DNA from: Dillenia suffruticosa
Taxonomy: Eukaryota > Streptophyta > Magnoliopsida > Dilleniales > Dilleniaceae
Direction of reading: 5' to 3'
NCBI GenBank assembly: GCA_033439265.1
Contig: JAVTVX010000011.1
Location: 12,917,090 to 12,981,089 of the forward strand
Length of the DNA stretch: 64,000 nucleotides
Shown piece by piece: positions 22,482-33,952 of this stretch. Under the pieces are notes generated by a model. That model did no database searches, was not told the DNA's origin, and saw nothing but the letters and a program-made list of their open reading frames with translations. The position numbers and the translations under genes are program-made. Every line of letters starts with the position of its first letter. Within the stretch, counting starts at the first letter, position 1.

Positions 22482-24188
22482 GGACAAGTGATTATCTCTG
22501 CCAGGTCCTATATAGTATTTTCCAATTGCTATTTCTTTAATTTTTTTTTCAATTGATATCTTGTAAAAAAATTTTATTTTTCTAAATTCGATTGTCTAAA
22601 TTATTTTATTTCTTCTGCTTTGTTTTGACAAGTTCTTTTTTCATTTTTTTTTTTGGTACAACAAAATACAATCAAGTGGGATCGAGAAAGGAAGAATGGA
22701 AATTAATAGACTCTATCACTTGAGCTGTCATTGATGGACTTGTTTTTCCAAGTTCAATTGAGATTAAATTAGGAAATCGTCCATGCCCCTCGTAAGTGAA
22801 CCTTTGTGTTGTCTGTTTGGAGTTTCCATTACATTTCTAACTCTTTGAAAATATTTTGTTCTATTGACAAATTTTAGATTTGATGAAATTGATTTTGTGC
22901 TTAGCTTCTACCTTAAGCCCATCCGATGGCATGCCTCTTTTTTTTTCGGTTTTCACCGCCACCGATATCCAGAATTTACCTAATTAATTCGGTTCAAATA
23001 CTGTGTAACCCACTTTAAGGATTAGATCTCTCAAATCATTTTTTTACCATTTCCAAAATTTGAAGTCGAGATATCAAAAGTAAAATATCCGACCATTCAA
23101 CTCAAAGGAATCGGTGGTGGCATGCCTCTTTAACTCACCAACAATCAATGGCTGGAATTTTTCTTATTCAATTTATCTAAATTATTTTTTCTTTATTATT
23201 ATTATTTACCAAAATTACAAATAATTACTTGAATTATTGATTTAAATGTGGCCTCTATGGAGAGGAAAATGGATCAAATTACACCCCAAAAGAATTGCTT
23301 TTGGAATAAAACTATAATGGTGATTTTATGGGAAACCCACCTCCAATTTTTCAAGTTTGGATATTTAGGGTTAGGGGTGATGTAAGAAGATAATGTAGTA
23401 GGAAAAATGTTTCCACAGAGTATGGTCTGAGCTTTAAAATTATGAAATTAAATTCCGAAAAGACCGTGATTTATAATTTTAAAAATTAAGTTAAAGAAAA
23501 GGAAATCAACACGAATCAATGTAACATTAGAAAATTATAAAATTTTAATCCAATTGGCTTGAAATTTATCATCGTTACTATGTTTTCACGTTATTCTAAT
23601 CAATTTAATCCGTTCCTTTGAATATTTGAAACAGAATGAGAATGATAAAAATATTAGATCAGAAAGGTGAAATGAAAAAAGTGCAATAAAAACGAAGAAA
23701 TTAAAATGTAGAAAAAATAAAAAAAAAGAGACATATTAGACAATGAGTTAACTAATTGAGCGGAACCGGAAACAAAAGAGTCAGGACTCATTACATTAAA
23801 TCATTTTTTTAAAAAAGAATAAATGATTGAATTTAAGAACTAAATTGAAGAGAAAAATAGTTAGATATAATTTGAGACAATATTTGATTTTCAGTGATTT
23901 ATACTAATTTTTAAAAAATATTTTATTAAATTTAAAATTATTATAGTATTATAAATTTTTTTTAATTCATCACTTATTATATTTGTAATATATATATATA
24001 TATATATTCAGATATGTGTTTAAATTATAAAATGTAATAAATTATAGTATCAAATCAAGTGAAATTTTATACGCATTATTTGTACTACAGCGGCCGGTTC
24101 ACAAAACTAATAAAAAAAATTATATGATTTATTACCCCAAAATAAAAAGAAATAGATAAAATATAAATCTAGATCCCGACTTCCGCAA
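22149..24188. other. Intergenic, AT-rich
   Basis: No coding sequence recognised. The part nearest 22149 would hold the 5' UTR exon and promoter of the LHT pseudogene. The stretch contains the CT microsatellite at 22442-22477, a short (TA)n run near 23990-24008, and a fragment at about 22940-23070 that resembles 60835-60960. The rest is homopolymer-rich AT DNA. Confidence 0.6.
22442..22477. repeat. CT/GA dinucleotide microsatellite
   Basis: About 18 uninterrupted CT repeats. It lies about 300 bp upstream of the LHT pseudogene's start exon and reads as GA on the gene's strand, a common feature of plant core promoters and 5' UTRs. Confidence 0.95.
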
Positions 24189-24276
24189 CCGACCTTAGCT
24201 CAGTTGGCAGAGCGGAGGACTGTAGTATGTTATTGCTGAAATCCTTAGGTCGCTGGTTCGAATCCGGCAGGTCGGA
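24189..24276 (+). tRNA. tRNA-Tyr(GTA) with a 15-nt intron
   Basis: The acceptor stem CCGACCT (24189-24195) pairs with AGGTCGG (24269-24275), with discriminator A at 24276. The D-arm contains box A (TAGCTCAGTTGG), the T-arm contains box B (GGTTCGAATCC) within GCTGG/CCGGC. The anticodon loop is CTGTAGA with anticodon GTA at 24222-24224. The 15-nt intron at 24226-24240 lies one base 3' of the anticodon, the canonical nuclear position, and plant tRNA-Tyr genes normally carry one. The CCA is not encoded, as expected. A T-run at 24297-24303 downstream can serve as the Pol III terminator. Confidence 0.97.
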
Positions 24277-24436
24277 ATTTAACCCAACCCTCTTCTTTTT
24301 TTTCCTCTTCGACTTTTTGCCTTTTACTTTTATTAATTATGTATGTGCATTTTAGCCGACTTCCTCTTCCTTCTCCTTAACCTGCGCGAGCGCAGGGTAA
24401 CAACCAACCCCCTGATTGAAGCGAAACCCAAAGCCC

Positions 24437-24477
24437 TCTCTCCCTTCTCTTCTCTTCTCTTCTCTTCTCTTCTCTCA
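24437..24477 (+). promoter_or_regulatory. Pyrimidine-rich tract in the ARPC4 promoter/5' UTR
   Basis: A CTTCT/TCTTC repeat of about 40 bases lies 30 bp upstream of the ARPC4 start codon. Y-patches like this are common close to plant transcription starts. Whether it is transcribed cannot be told from sequence. Confidence 0.5.
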
Positions 24478-24506
24478 TCAGATTCTGAAATTAAGTAAAT
24501 CAAAGT

Positions 24507-27500
24507 ATGGTAAGTGAATTGCACACACAAAAATTGAAGAAATTGGATTCATTTGATTTGATTTGATTTGGTTTGGTTTGGTTTTGATTGTTAAAATTGA
24601 TTAGGCAAATACGTTGCGGTTGTACCTCAAGTGCATAAGAAGCACTTTGGATGCTGCATTGTGTCTTCAGGTACTAATATTCTTAATTAATTTCCCACTA
24701 ATTGCTTTCAGAATTCTTTCATTGCATTTCATTTTATTTTTGATTTCAGAATTTTCCATGTCAAGAAGTTGAGAGGCATAACAAGCCTGAGGTTGAGCTC
24801 AAGTATGTCCTTTGCTTTTCTTGTACGAGTGCAACGTATGATTTTGAATCATAAGTGAACATGTTGTTTGTTTATCATCACTTTTGCTAAAACATTGTTT
24901 ATGGGGAACCGAAAGGAACAAGGGGGACAACAGGGATGTCCCCGGACATACATCACCGGAGTCCATTCTTTAGATCCTTTCATCTTGATTTGTTAGGAGT
25001 GTAGTCATGGTGTCTTTAAGGGTGGCACCCAGATCGCTATTGCAGTACTGCATTTCAGTTCATGGTTCATTTTCCTTCTCCTCGAGATCGAAATTCAATT
25101 GCAATGATTAATGCTGAACAATAACCCCCTCCCAATAAACATGATGAAATGATTGTTAATATTTGCCAGAAAAGGATGTTGATAAGAAGAACATTGACAA
25201 ATCTATTGAATGGCAACTTGCTTTGCCTCGTTTGGTTATATGTTGAATCAACAATTTTAGAGAGGAGCCCCATTCTGAAGTGTTCTACATGTCCTAGGAT
25301 AGCGCATCTAATACAACATTCTGAAGTGTCTGGCTCTCTACCATGTCCTTTTTTCTAATATTTTACTTTCAACTCTACACTTTCCATCTCTTCACCTACA
25401 CTTACAACACAATGATTTATATGGTATTGGAGAATGGAAAATAAGCAAGCTAATAACTTAATAGAGCTCTGATGTGAAAATTCTAAGTATTTGTGATTGT
25501 GATGAACTTATACTTTAACATGTTACCTCCGTACAACGACATGTCTTATTACTATTTAACTTAATCTTATTTTGTGGTTGTGTTGCATTTAGTCTTGCGT
25601 TTGTGTATGTGCTTCATCGGATTTGGTGATAGTTTAGGGCTTAAATATTTTCCTATGCTAGTAGGTAATAAGAATGAGTAAAGGGAAGAAAAAATGGCCA
25701 AGTCTATTCTTTGGTAACTTGCCTAGGTTTATAACTTGTAACAGGGTGGGATATGCTGGTGTGTTGGTGAGTGAAAGCTCACCAAAACTCAGTAGGTTAT
25801 AAGAATGAGTTCAATTTGCTAGTTTAATGAATATTAACATATAAAGCAAGCTATTACAAAGGGAACATTATTCAATGCATTTCCACTTGTGATATAATTT
25901 CTCATTTCTGTATAAGTGTAACTCTGTTGCTTTTTTGCTTCTGCTGCTGCCAGTTTCCAGGATCTATTGGTGTTGGAAAATTTTTAACAACTACTCTTTT
26001 ATGGTTACTTTTGCAGGACCAGCCCAGAACTTCTGTTGAATCCTGTAAGAATCGTCTTGTTTGCAATCAGTTTTTCTTCCCCTCAGATTTGGTTGAGTCT
26101 CTATACGTGTTTTGTGAGATTCATTGATGCTTGCATGTGCAAGTTTGAATTTGATGGCATATATGGTATATTGCATAACCATGCCATTAGTTTCTTTCTT
26201 TTTCATTTTTTTCCCCTCGTACTCATGCTGTATGAGAAATTTTTTATTATGTTCATAGAGAAAGTACATGCTTTGGCTCTATGAATTGATTTATGACTTG
26301 GTCACATCAAATGGCTTTTTCTAATCTAGGATGTGTTTGGATACAAGGTGGAGAAGTTCTTACTGGAAATAAATTGTTTTCTGGATGTAAATTTTGAACA
26401 TTCCAACCAAAATGGCTTTGATTTAATGACAATTTAAAAAGGAAAATTTAATTTTAGAATGAAAAACTGTATGCCTACAAATTTTAATTAGATAAAATAG
26501 GGAATAAGTGCTTTCTATTAACTCTTTTGTGTAACCCAAATGCTCTCTTAGATTATTGTTTGTCGGTTTATTTATCAAGTCAAAAGTCGTGCGGCAACAG
26601 ATAGAATGATGTGCTTAGTCTACATTGCCACTTTCATGGACTTCTAAGTTGCTGAACTAAATATCTGATATCTGTAAAGCAAAAGCTGGAAATGCTGGAC
26701 CAGATAAAATATGGGTGAAAAAGTAATTAATATATTATTTTCTTGAACAAATGTCAGCTAACAGCAAAATCTGTTTATGATCTCATTTGATGTCACCTTG
26801 CAAGCCTGCTCTGGCTTCAAACTTTCTCGCTTAATTCTTGAGTGGGTCCAAATTCAATTCATTTAGCACATATAGTCGTATCTCTGAACCACTATTGTGG
26901 AGCAGATACCAATTTTTACATCACTAATTGCAACAGGTATCACCATTCGTTGTATGCAATTGGAAAGCCATCTATCTTTTTCTTCTGCGGTAACCCAAAA
27001 AAAAAAAAAAAGGACTCAAAAGCATCCTAGAACCTAACCTATGTCATCCTATTCTGGTATCATATGGATTCTGGCTTGCATACTCTCCAATCTGGTATTA
27101 AGAGTGTGAGTTCGTATTTTGGCTAAATGAGTAACATGAGATTATTATAATAGCAACCTAGGCCACAAGTCTTCAACTACTATTGGGTGCCGGGCGGGGG
27201 GTTAAATCATGCAATTTTGTCTCTGCTTTTGGATAGGTTTGACCAAGTTTCACTGATAATACCTTTGTTAGGATAGAGTAGTCTTGCCAGTGCAGTTTCA
27301 TCAAAGCTAACTCTTGCACAGTTATTCTCAAAGTTTGAAAGTCGAGAAAGAAACATTTGTCTATAAACTCTTTCAAAAGCCCAGCACTCAGATACGGGCA
27401 GTAAAAGAGTTAAAAAGAGCTAGCCTAGAAGCATAAGATTATAACTGTTGCATGGTGCGCTATTTTCTATATTATTGTAGTTTTCACTCCATCTCCACAT

Positions 27501-30327
27501 ATTGCCCATATCGGTCATTTCATCCTTCTTTCTCCTTTTGTATAAATGTGAATTCTGTATAATAGCTTTTCAGCTTTTTGAGTCTTGTAATGCATGCACG
27601 TACATTTTTCTGTAAGGATCTTGTTTGGATTCTTGAATTTATGGATACTGTTATCATCTTATCATAATTTTATCCAGCATGTAGCTGTGTGGTCTATGCT
27701 AATGGCTAGTATAGTAATCTTTGTAGTTGCTGTTTCAGGTTTTGATATGTCGGAATGAAGCAGAAAAGTGCCTCATAGAAACATCTATCAATTCCCTGCG
27801 CATAAGCCTCAAGGTGAAATCAGTTGGTCTTTAATTGCTAACATTCTTTAGTTTAGATAACTAACATTTTGTCTATAAAGCACAACCTTGAACTAAATTT
27901 TTTCATTGGTTCATGGTTCCTTCAAGTTTTGTGTCATCGCATTGCTCATATATTTTACTACACAACAAACTTGACCTTAGCAGTGGACTCTACTAGAAAA
28001 CACTTCACTAGCATTAGAACACCGTGTGTGTACGAAAGTGCTTTTGGTTGATATATGCTCATAAAGACAGGACAAGATTTATAAATTAGTTGTCTGACGT
28101 TACAGAAAATAAGCAGTTAAGGAATTAGTGGATTAAACCTGATGCCCCTCCTTCAACCCTACCCCTCCAAAATAAAAAATAAAAAAAAAGAAAAAGAAAT
28201 AGGAAAAAAGAGTATCACCTTATTTAGGAAAGAGATGAATGGGACCTCTGTACATGACAGAGAGGGTAATGAGTAATTAACAAGGAGGTAATCATGAAAG
28301 TTTACTGAACCTACTTGAACATTGCCACGAAGGTGCACTAGTTAACCAAGAAATATGGCATACGATGACTTTTAGTAGAATTTGTCACAGGCTCAAGGAG
28401 AATCCCAACAAGAATGTTAATGAGATGATGGGTATTAGTGGAAATAAAATTAATTAGAGATTAGATATACATGTGGAAGAACATGCTGCTAAATTCCAGG
28501 AGATGGAAAAGTATCTTCAGGACTTAGTCCTGTATCTTTCATTAAAATTAATTCCTTCAAGGATCGGGAAAGAACTTCATAGTACAAAAGAAGGCTTTGT
28601 ATAGAGCCCCAACAATGTAGCACACCGGCATGCTTTTTATGCCCCGAGGGGGGTGTGGGAGAAATAATACGTGCATGAATATTGATGAGAGATAATACCA
28701 AGTTTAAAGTTGTTTTCTCTCTTTGTAGTAATCGGGTAATATAATCATAAATGAAAATATCAAAAAAAAAAATACTACATTAGCTGATGAAAAATGTGTA
28801 TGTTTCCTGTGATATGGTTTTAATGCTGTTGACATCAAAATGCTGCATTTAACAGAGAACTAGTATATTAGTGTGCTTTTAATGATGAGTTCCACATCAT
28901 GATGTAGGAAATTAGAACATTATGTTTGAGCTTCAACGAATGTTCATACATGCACATGTGCATACAAATGTATCTGGTTTGAAGAAATTTTAACTGCAAT
29001 GACTAAAATCGGATGCAAGTTGTTTGGTTTGTCCAACAGATTTGTCTACATCTTACAAATTTAAATAAAATCCAAGTGCCAATTGTGTAAACAGTATATA
29101 CCTGCTGCTCTGTAAGTTGCTCAAGTTGATGTTTAAGCCATTCAACTGAGCTCTGATGCTGCCAATGGCAAACTTCTGTGACATCATGAAACTTACATTA
29201 TTGTTTGACCTTTTCATTTTCTTCGACTTCATTCATATAAAGATTTGTTCTGCACATCAGATAATTAAAGCACAAATTGCAATATTGTTTTACTTTTTTC
29301 TTATGCAAATTTCTTCTTTGATGTGCAGGTGAAGCAAGCTGATGAACTTGAAAACATATTAACAAAGAAGTTCCTTAGATTCTTGTCAATGAGGGCTGAA
29401 GCATTTCAAGTGTTGAGGAGGAAGCCTGTACAGGTACATTTGTTTTCATCTTAATAAGTTGGACCATATTTTAATCATCTGAAAGCCTACAGCCCAGGCC
29501 ATTGGCCCCAAGGAAGGCTGATTCCTGATTGTGTGCTATTGACTTCAAATCAACCTGGCCCAATCAGCCACCCCCCCCCCCCCAAAAAAAAAGGAATAAA
29601 AAAAAAAGCAAAGAAATGCAGAGAACCTGCTCGATAAATGAATAAATAAATCACTAAAGTTGCAATTTACATAGAAATTGTCCCTTTTTTAAGCAGTTGT
29701 TCAGAACACCTTTTAATTCCAGTTTAACATAGAATCTTTTCACCAAATACTTGGAAATCAACCAATATTCTTCAAGCATCCACTCTCTGAATTTGTAGGT
29801 TGGTCCATTTCTTTTATGATTTGTTCGTTAATCATTCCTTTCCTTCGTTCTCTTAGCTGGCATTCTTAATCTGTACTTTAATAGATTACTCTACTGTAAT
29901 CTGGATAATGTTCACTATTGCCTGCAGCACACTATAATGCAATTACTTGCCCTTGTCTAGCCATCAGTAGTTAAATTCGCTTTTGTTTTGAAGCCATTAT
30001 GATGGCCAATAATTTGTTCACCCTTGTGGTTGGTTGCGTTTGCAGGGTTATGATATTAGTTTTCTTATAACAAATTACCACTGTGAGGAGATGCAAAAGC
30101 ACAAGCTTATTGATTTTATTGTGCAATTCATGGAGGCAAGTTTTGTAGTAATCTTTTCTTTTCTTTTTCTTTTTTTTTTTTTGTTTTTGCCACAATAGTT
30201 TTGACCAGCTGGTTGGACCTTTGATTATCAACCGCAGGATATTGATAAAGAGATAAGCGAATTAAAGTTGTCGGTTAACACACGAGGGAGGCTTGTGGCC
30301 ACAGAGTTCCTGAAGCAATTTGTCTAA
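24507..30327 (+). CDS. ARPC4: Actin-related protein 2/3 complex subunit 4
   Basis: Eight coding exons: 24507-24509 (ATG alone), 24605-24670, 24750-24802, 26017-26044, 27739-27813, 29329-29433, 30046-30135 and 30238-30327 (stop TAA). All phases join, giving 169 aa, the normal ARPC4 length. Conserved blocks include [80 protein letters not shown] and [21 protein letters not shown]4 forms, with ARPC2, the core that holds Arp2 and Arp3 and binds the mother filament in branched actin nucleation; in plants the complex shapes trichomes and pavement cells. The introns are canonical except the last (30136-30237), which has a GC donor (GAG followed by GCAAGT). Using the nearby GT instead would shift the frame. 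The introns of 1.2-1.7 kb hold no recognised gene. No lesion is visible. Confidence 0.97.
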
Positions 30328-33300
30328 TTAACCCGGTATTATGAATTTTGCACAAGTTTGGTTTAATAGAATATATGCAGCTTCGCTGCCCCCAATTATC
30401 CCTGACATCGCCCTCCAGCTATTTGTGGATTGTCTTATGCATGTGAGATTGCAACTCTGCATCAGACCGCATTTGATGTCTTAGCTGATTCCTTGCTGCG
30501 GTGCCGCTCATTATTTGTATACTATACAAGTTGCTTTGTTAAAAATTCAATAGTTTGTAAGGGACCAATGTAACCTGAACCATGCTGACATTGTTTTGAG
30601 TGGGGAAGGTGGTGAGAATTGAACTCTGGCAGGGTTGAAACCTAAATAATGTTTTACTGTTTGAGCTAGTGCTCTAAGTCACTTTAATATATGTTCTGAT
30701 GAATTATGGTAAGTCTCTGTGTGAGTTCAAAATTCCAAGTGTTGTGTTATGTTATTTAGGGCTAAGGCACTAAGGTAATACTTGAAATGGAACATATGCA
30801 TTGGCTTACCATGGTCGATATACATTTTTACATAAGAAAAATATAACAAAATACTAGGAATCATATGGGTACAAAATAATCACCAAAGAGCTTTTAGGCT
30901 CAATAGCTCTATTAGTATTCATTCTGTTCTTCCTTGGTTAAGTAGGATCTATGTATGTCGTAATACATAGCCATTACGGTTTCTTCTGTGAGGGAGAAAT
31001 TGTGTGGGGGTGAAAAAATAATGCTTCTGTAGTCTTTTGTATTTACTTAATTGCTTTGCTTTTATTTCAAGAGTAAGCATAGAGGGGGACATGGCAAATC
31101 CACCTTGGAACTCCTCAAGACATCACTCTCTAGCATGATTTTCATGTAATTATGATTTTTCTTCTTTTTTTTTTTCAATTGAAATTAGTAGAACTTTTCA
31201 AGTAGAACTAAATAAGATTATGTTATATCCATTATCGTGTCACCAAAATCATGTTTGTGGGTCATGCCGTGATATAGATTCTATTTGACTAACGGATAGT
31301 TGGTCTAGTGGGATGTGGTATTAGATCCTTTAACTAAGTTTTCGAGTTCTACTTGCGGATTGGACATGGAAAAAATTACGTTGGGAAGATAACCCCTTAA
31401 ATGGGTCACTGCAAGTTCGAACCGAATTAGTCGAAACATGACTACATATACAAAATCTTTCTTGTAATCCAGGAAATCTTTTAATTTGTCATTTGGTTTG
31501 TACTCATTCTTCTTAGTTTACAAGCAACTAAGCAAACAAAGAAGCTACTTGTTCCATCCTGTGCCAAAACTAGAGTTCAAGATTGAGTGCCTTTTGCTCT
31601 TCTTGGTGGCAATCTTAGCCAAGACGGTTTCAACTGTCAACTAAGTGTGCTAGCAATGGAGGGTATTAATAATGACATTTTATAGAATTTCATTGCCAAA
31701 GGATGATGTAAAATAGCTGTCCAGACATTTTCTCCATTTGGATTCCAAACTGAGTCCTGCCGGTGGTCCCCAGACGAGGTTCTGTGTATTCCACAGGTTT
31801 CGGAGAAACTCTATGCAGGAGCAGGACCATGGCTTAGTAGTAAATACGCATGGTGAATACCATATTATGTTTTATGATATGGAGAGAGCGAGAGAGAGAG
31901 AAGATTCAGACAAGGTCTCATCCGAATGTCAGATAGGAGCACAGTTACACCGACCAACCAGAAATGGAGCGATGGCCTGGTTGGAGTGACAAAAACGTGT
32001 AATTTTGGAACCATGTCGTTCCATGGGAAATCATAAACAAAGAAATAGTACTTTACACAGCATGATCTGGTTAATATACCAAATGCCCATTACCATTATC
32101 TTTTTTGAAAATGATAATTAATTTTTCTGTTGTTATTATCATCCTAAAAAGGTATATCTAATATTGCAATACCGAACTGCAAAAGTAGTATGGGGTGATG
32201 TTAATTTACCGTCATTAATACAAAAGAATTTAACAATTGAAAAATAAATTATATCTTAAAAAAAAAAAAAAGAACCACTAAAGAAAACATCAATTTGAGA
32301 GGAAAAAAAAAGTGAAATCAATTTTCAATGTGTAATTTTCATATTTAGAATGTGTAAATAATACAAATTAGGAAAAAATAATTAAAATGTTCATATAATT
32401 GAGAACCAATCCTTCAATTTTAACAACATTATAACAAACATTAATAAAATAAAACACTAATGAAATGTTAAGAAAACATTAATAATAAATACAATAATAA
32501 AAAGACCATTGTCACATAAAACATCAAAACTAGTTCATACGCATAACGAGTATCTTGTGTGTGTAGTCACATAGTAGAAAATAGTTGATGACATTATGCC
32601 TCTAGGATATTTGTAACCATGGGAGCTTTTATGCATCCAAAACAAAACCAAGGCATCAACGAGGGACTAGGGTCAAGGAGGGAATGTGTTTGGTAGAAAA
32701 AGGCTATACTGCCCTTATTATTTTTATGTATTAAAAAAAAACCCTAAAACAGTTCAATATGATAATTAATAGTTTATCATACGTTCAAAATTATTATTCT
32801 TACGAAAAAATGATAATCTATTTTTGATTATTTTTATCATTTATCTTTTTTTTAAAAGTACCATATGTGTATGATAGCAAGAGTAACACTAGAGTATATG
32901 CTCATCCCTTATTAATAAACAGTCGATTTAGTAAGTAAACGTGTTAAGTCCTTTAATCAAATTTCCGTTCGAAACATTAAAATGAAAAACACTATATCAG
33001 AAGAGCCCTCTAATTAGACCTAATAACGCTCGAACCAGATTAATCAAAACATATCTGTAAATATCAATTGATTATAAAGGATTCACTCGATACACAAAAT
33101 GCTCTTAAACTTAATACGAGAATAGGAAAAGAGTGGACGTATATATACATAATATTCTCTTTGCATTTTTACAAAGAGGCTCTTTTTTTATATAAAAAAT
33201 AGGTTATTTTCAAGTGTCGAACTCGTAATCTTGAGATCACCAAACGAATATCTCCATCGTTGCTCATCCCTAAGTCACCCACAGGGTAACCTAAGTATCG

Positions 33301-33952
33301 TCAACTCTAAATGGGGGTAGGGGAGGGGGTTAAGAAGGAGAACTAGAAAATCCAAAATGAATTGGAGCTCAGGAATAGTGCTTTAATTTCGTAAGGTTAA
33401 TGAACCAAATTGAAATGGCCCTTTTATTTTTCATTTTCCACCATTATTTCTATTTAGCCGCGGAACCAACAAAAGAGTATTCTAACAACTTATACAACTG
33501 AAGCACTACAAATACCAAGTAAATGCCAAGTTTGAAACATCTACGCTGTACAACTAACATCATTTCCTCTTAATGTGATAACTATTTTCTCGTGGTTAAT
33601 GTGATTGTGATCGTAGAAATAAAGCAAAAGATACCGACTATATTTGTCCGCCCAGCAACATGCGGCAACATGGTTGATACTAGCCTCCGACTGGGGTGTG
33701 GTGGTCCCTAGCATCATATGAGACCAAGGAGATAGCTTCATAGGAACCCAGAGCTTCCATCAAATAGTCTACAACATAAGGCCCTCCATTGTTTAGTGCC
33801 AAGCAAAATATTGGCCCAAGGATTACTTGGATGATCTTCATTAATATTTGGGACTCCCTAAAAAAATTGCTCCATCCTCTTTTCTGCAGTGAAATGTAAC
33901 AGATACATGCCCGTATTTAAATAAAAATGTGCCAGAAAGATTCGTACTCTAT
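30328..33952. other. Intergenic region between ARPC4 and the myosin-binding gene
   Basis: The convergent genes' 3' flanks meet here. The ARPC4 3' UTR must lie just right of 30327 and the myosin-binding gene's 3' UTR just left of 33953. No further coding sequence was recognised. A stretch at about 31290-31420 has tRNA-like words (TAGTTGGTCTAGTGG, later AAGTTCGAACC) and could be an eroded SINE, but spacing and flanks are not convincing. The remainder is AT-rich. Confidence 0.5.

Noticed and set aside
24900-26000. Possible hidden gene in ARPC4 intron 3
   Set aside because: Short frames on both strands without motifs; the exons on either side join cleanly without it.
31290-31420. Possible SINE with box A- and box B-like words
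   Set aside because: Spacing and flanks do not fit a tRNA-derived promoter, and no A/T tail or target duplication was seen.
31738-31989. Open frame of 83 codons on the + strand
   Set aside because: No recognisable domain, no splice or promoter context; the length is within chance for the local composition.
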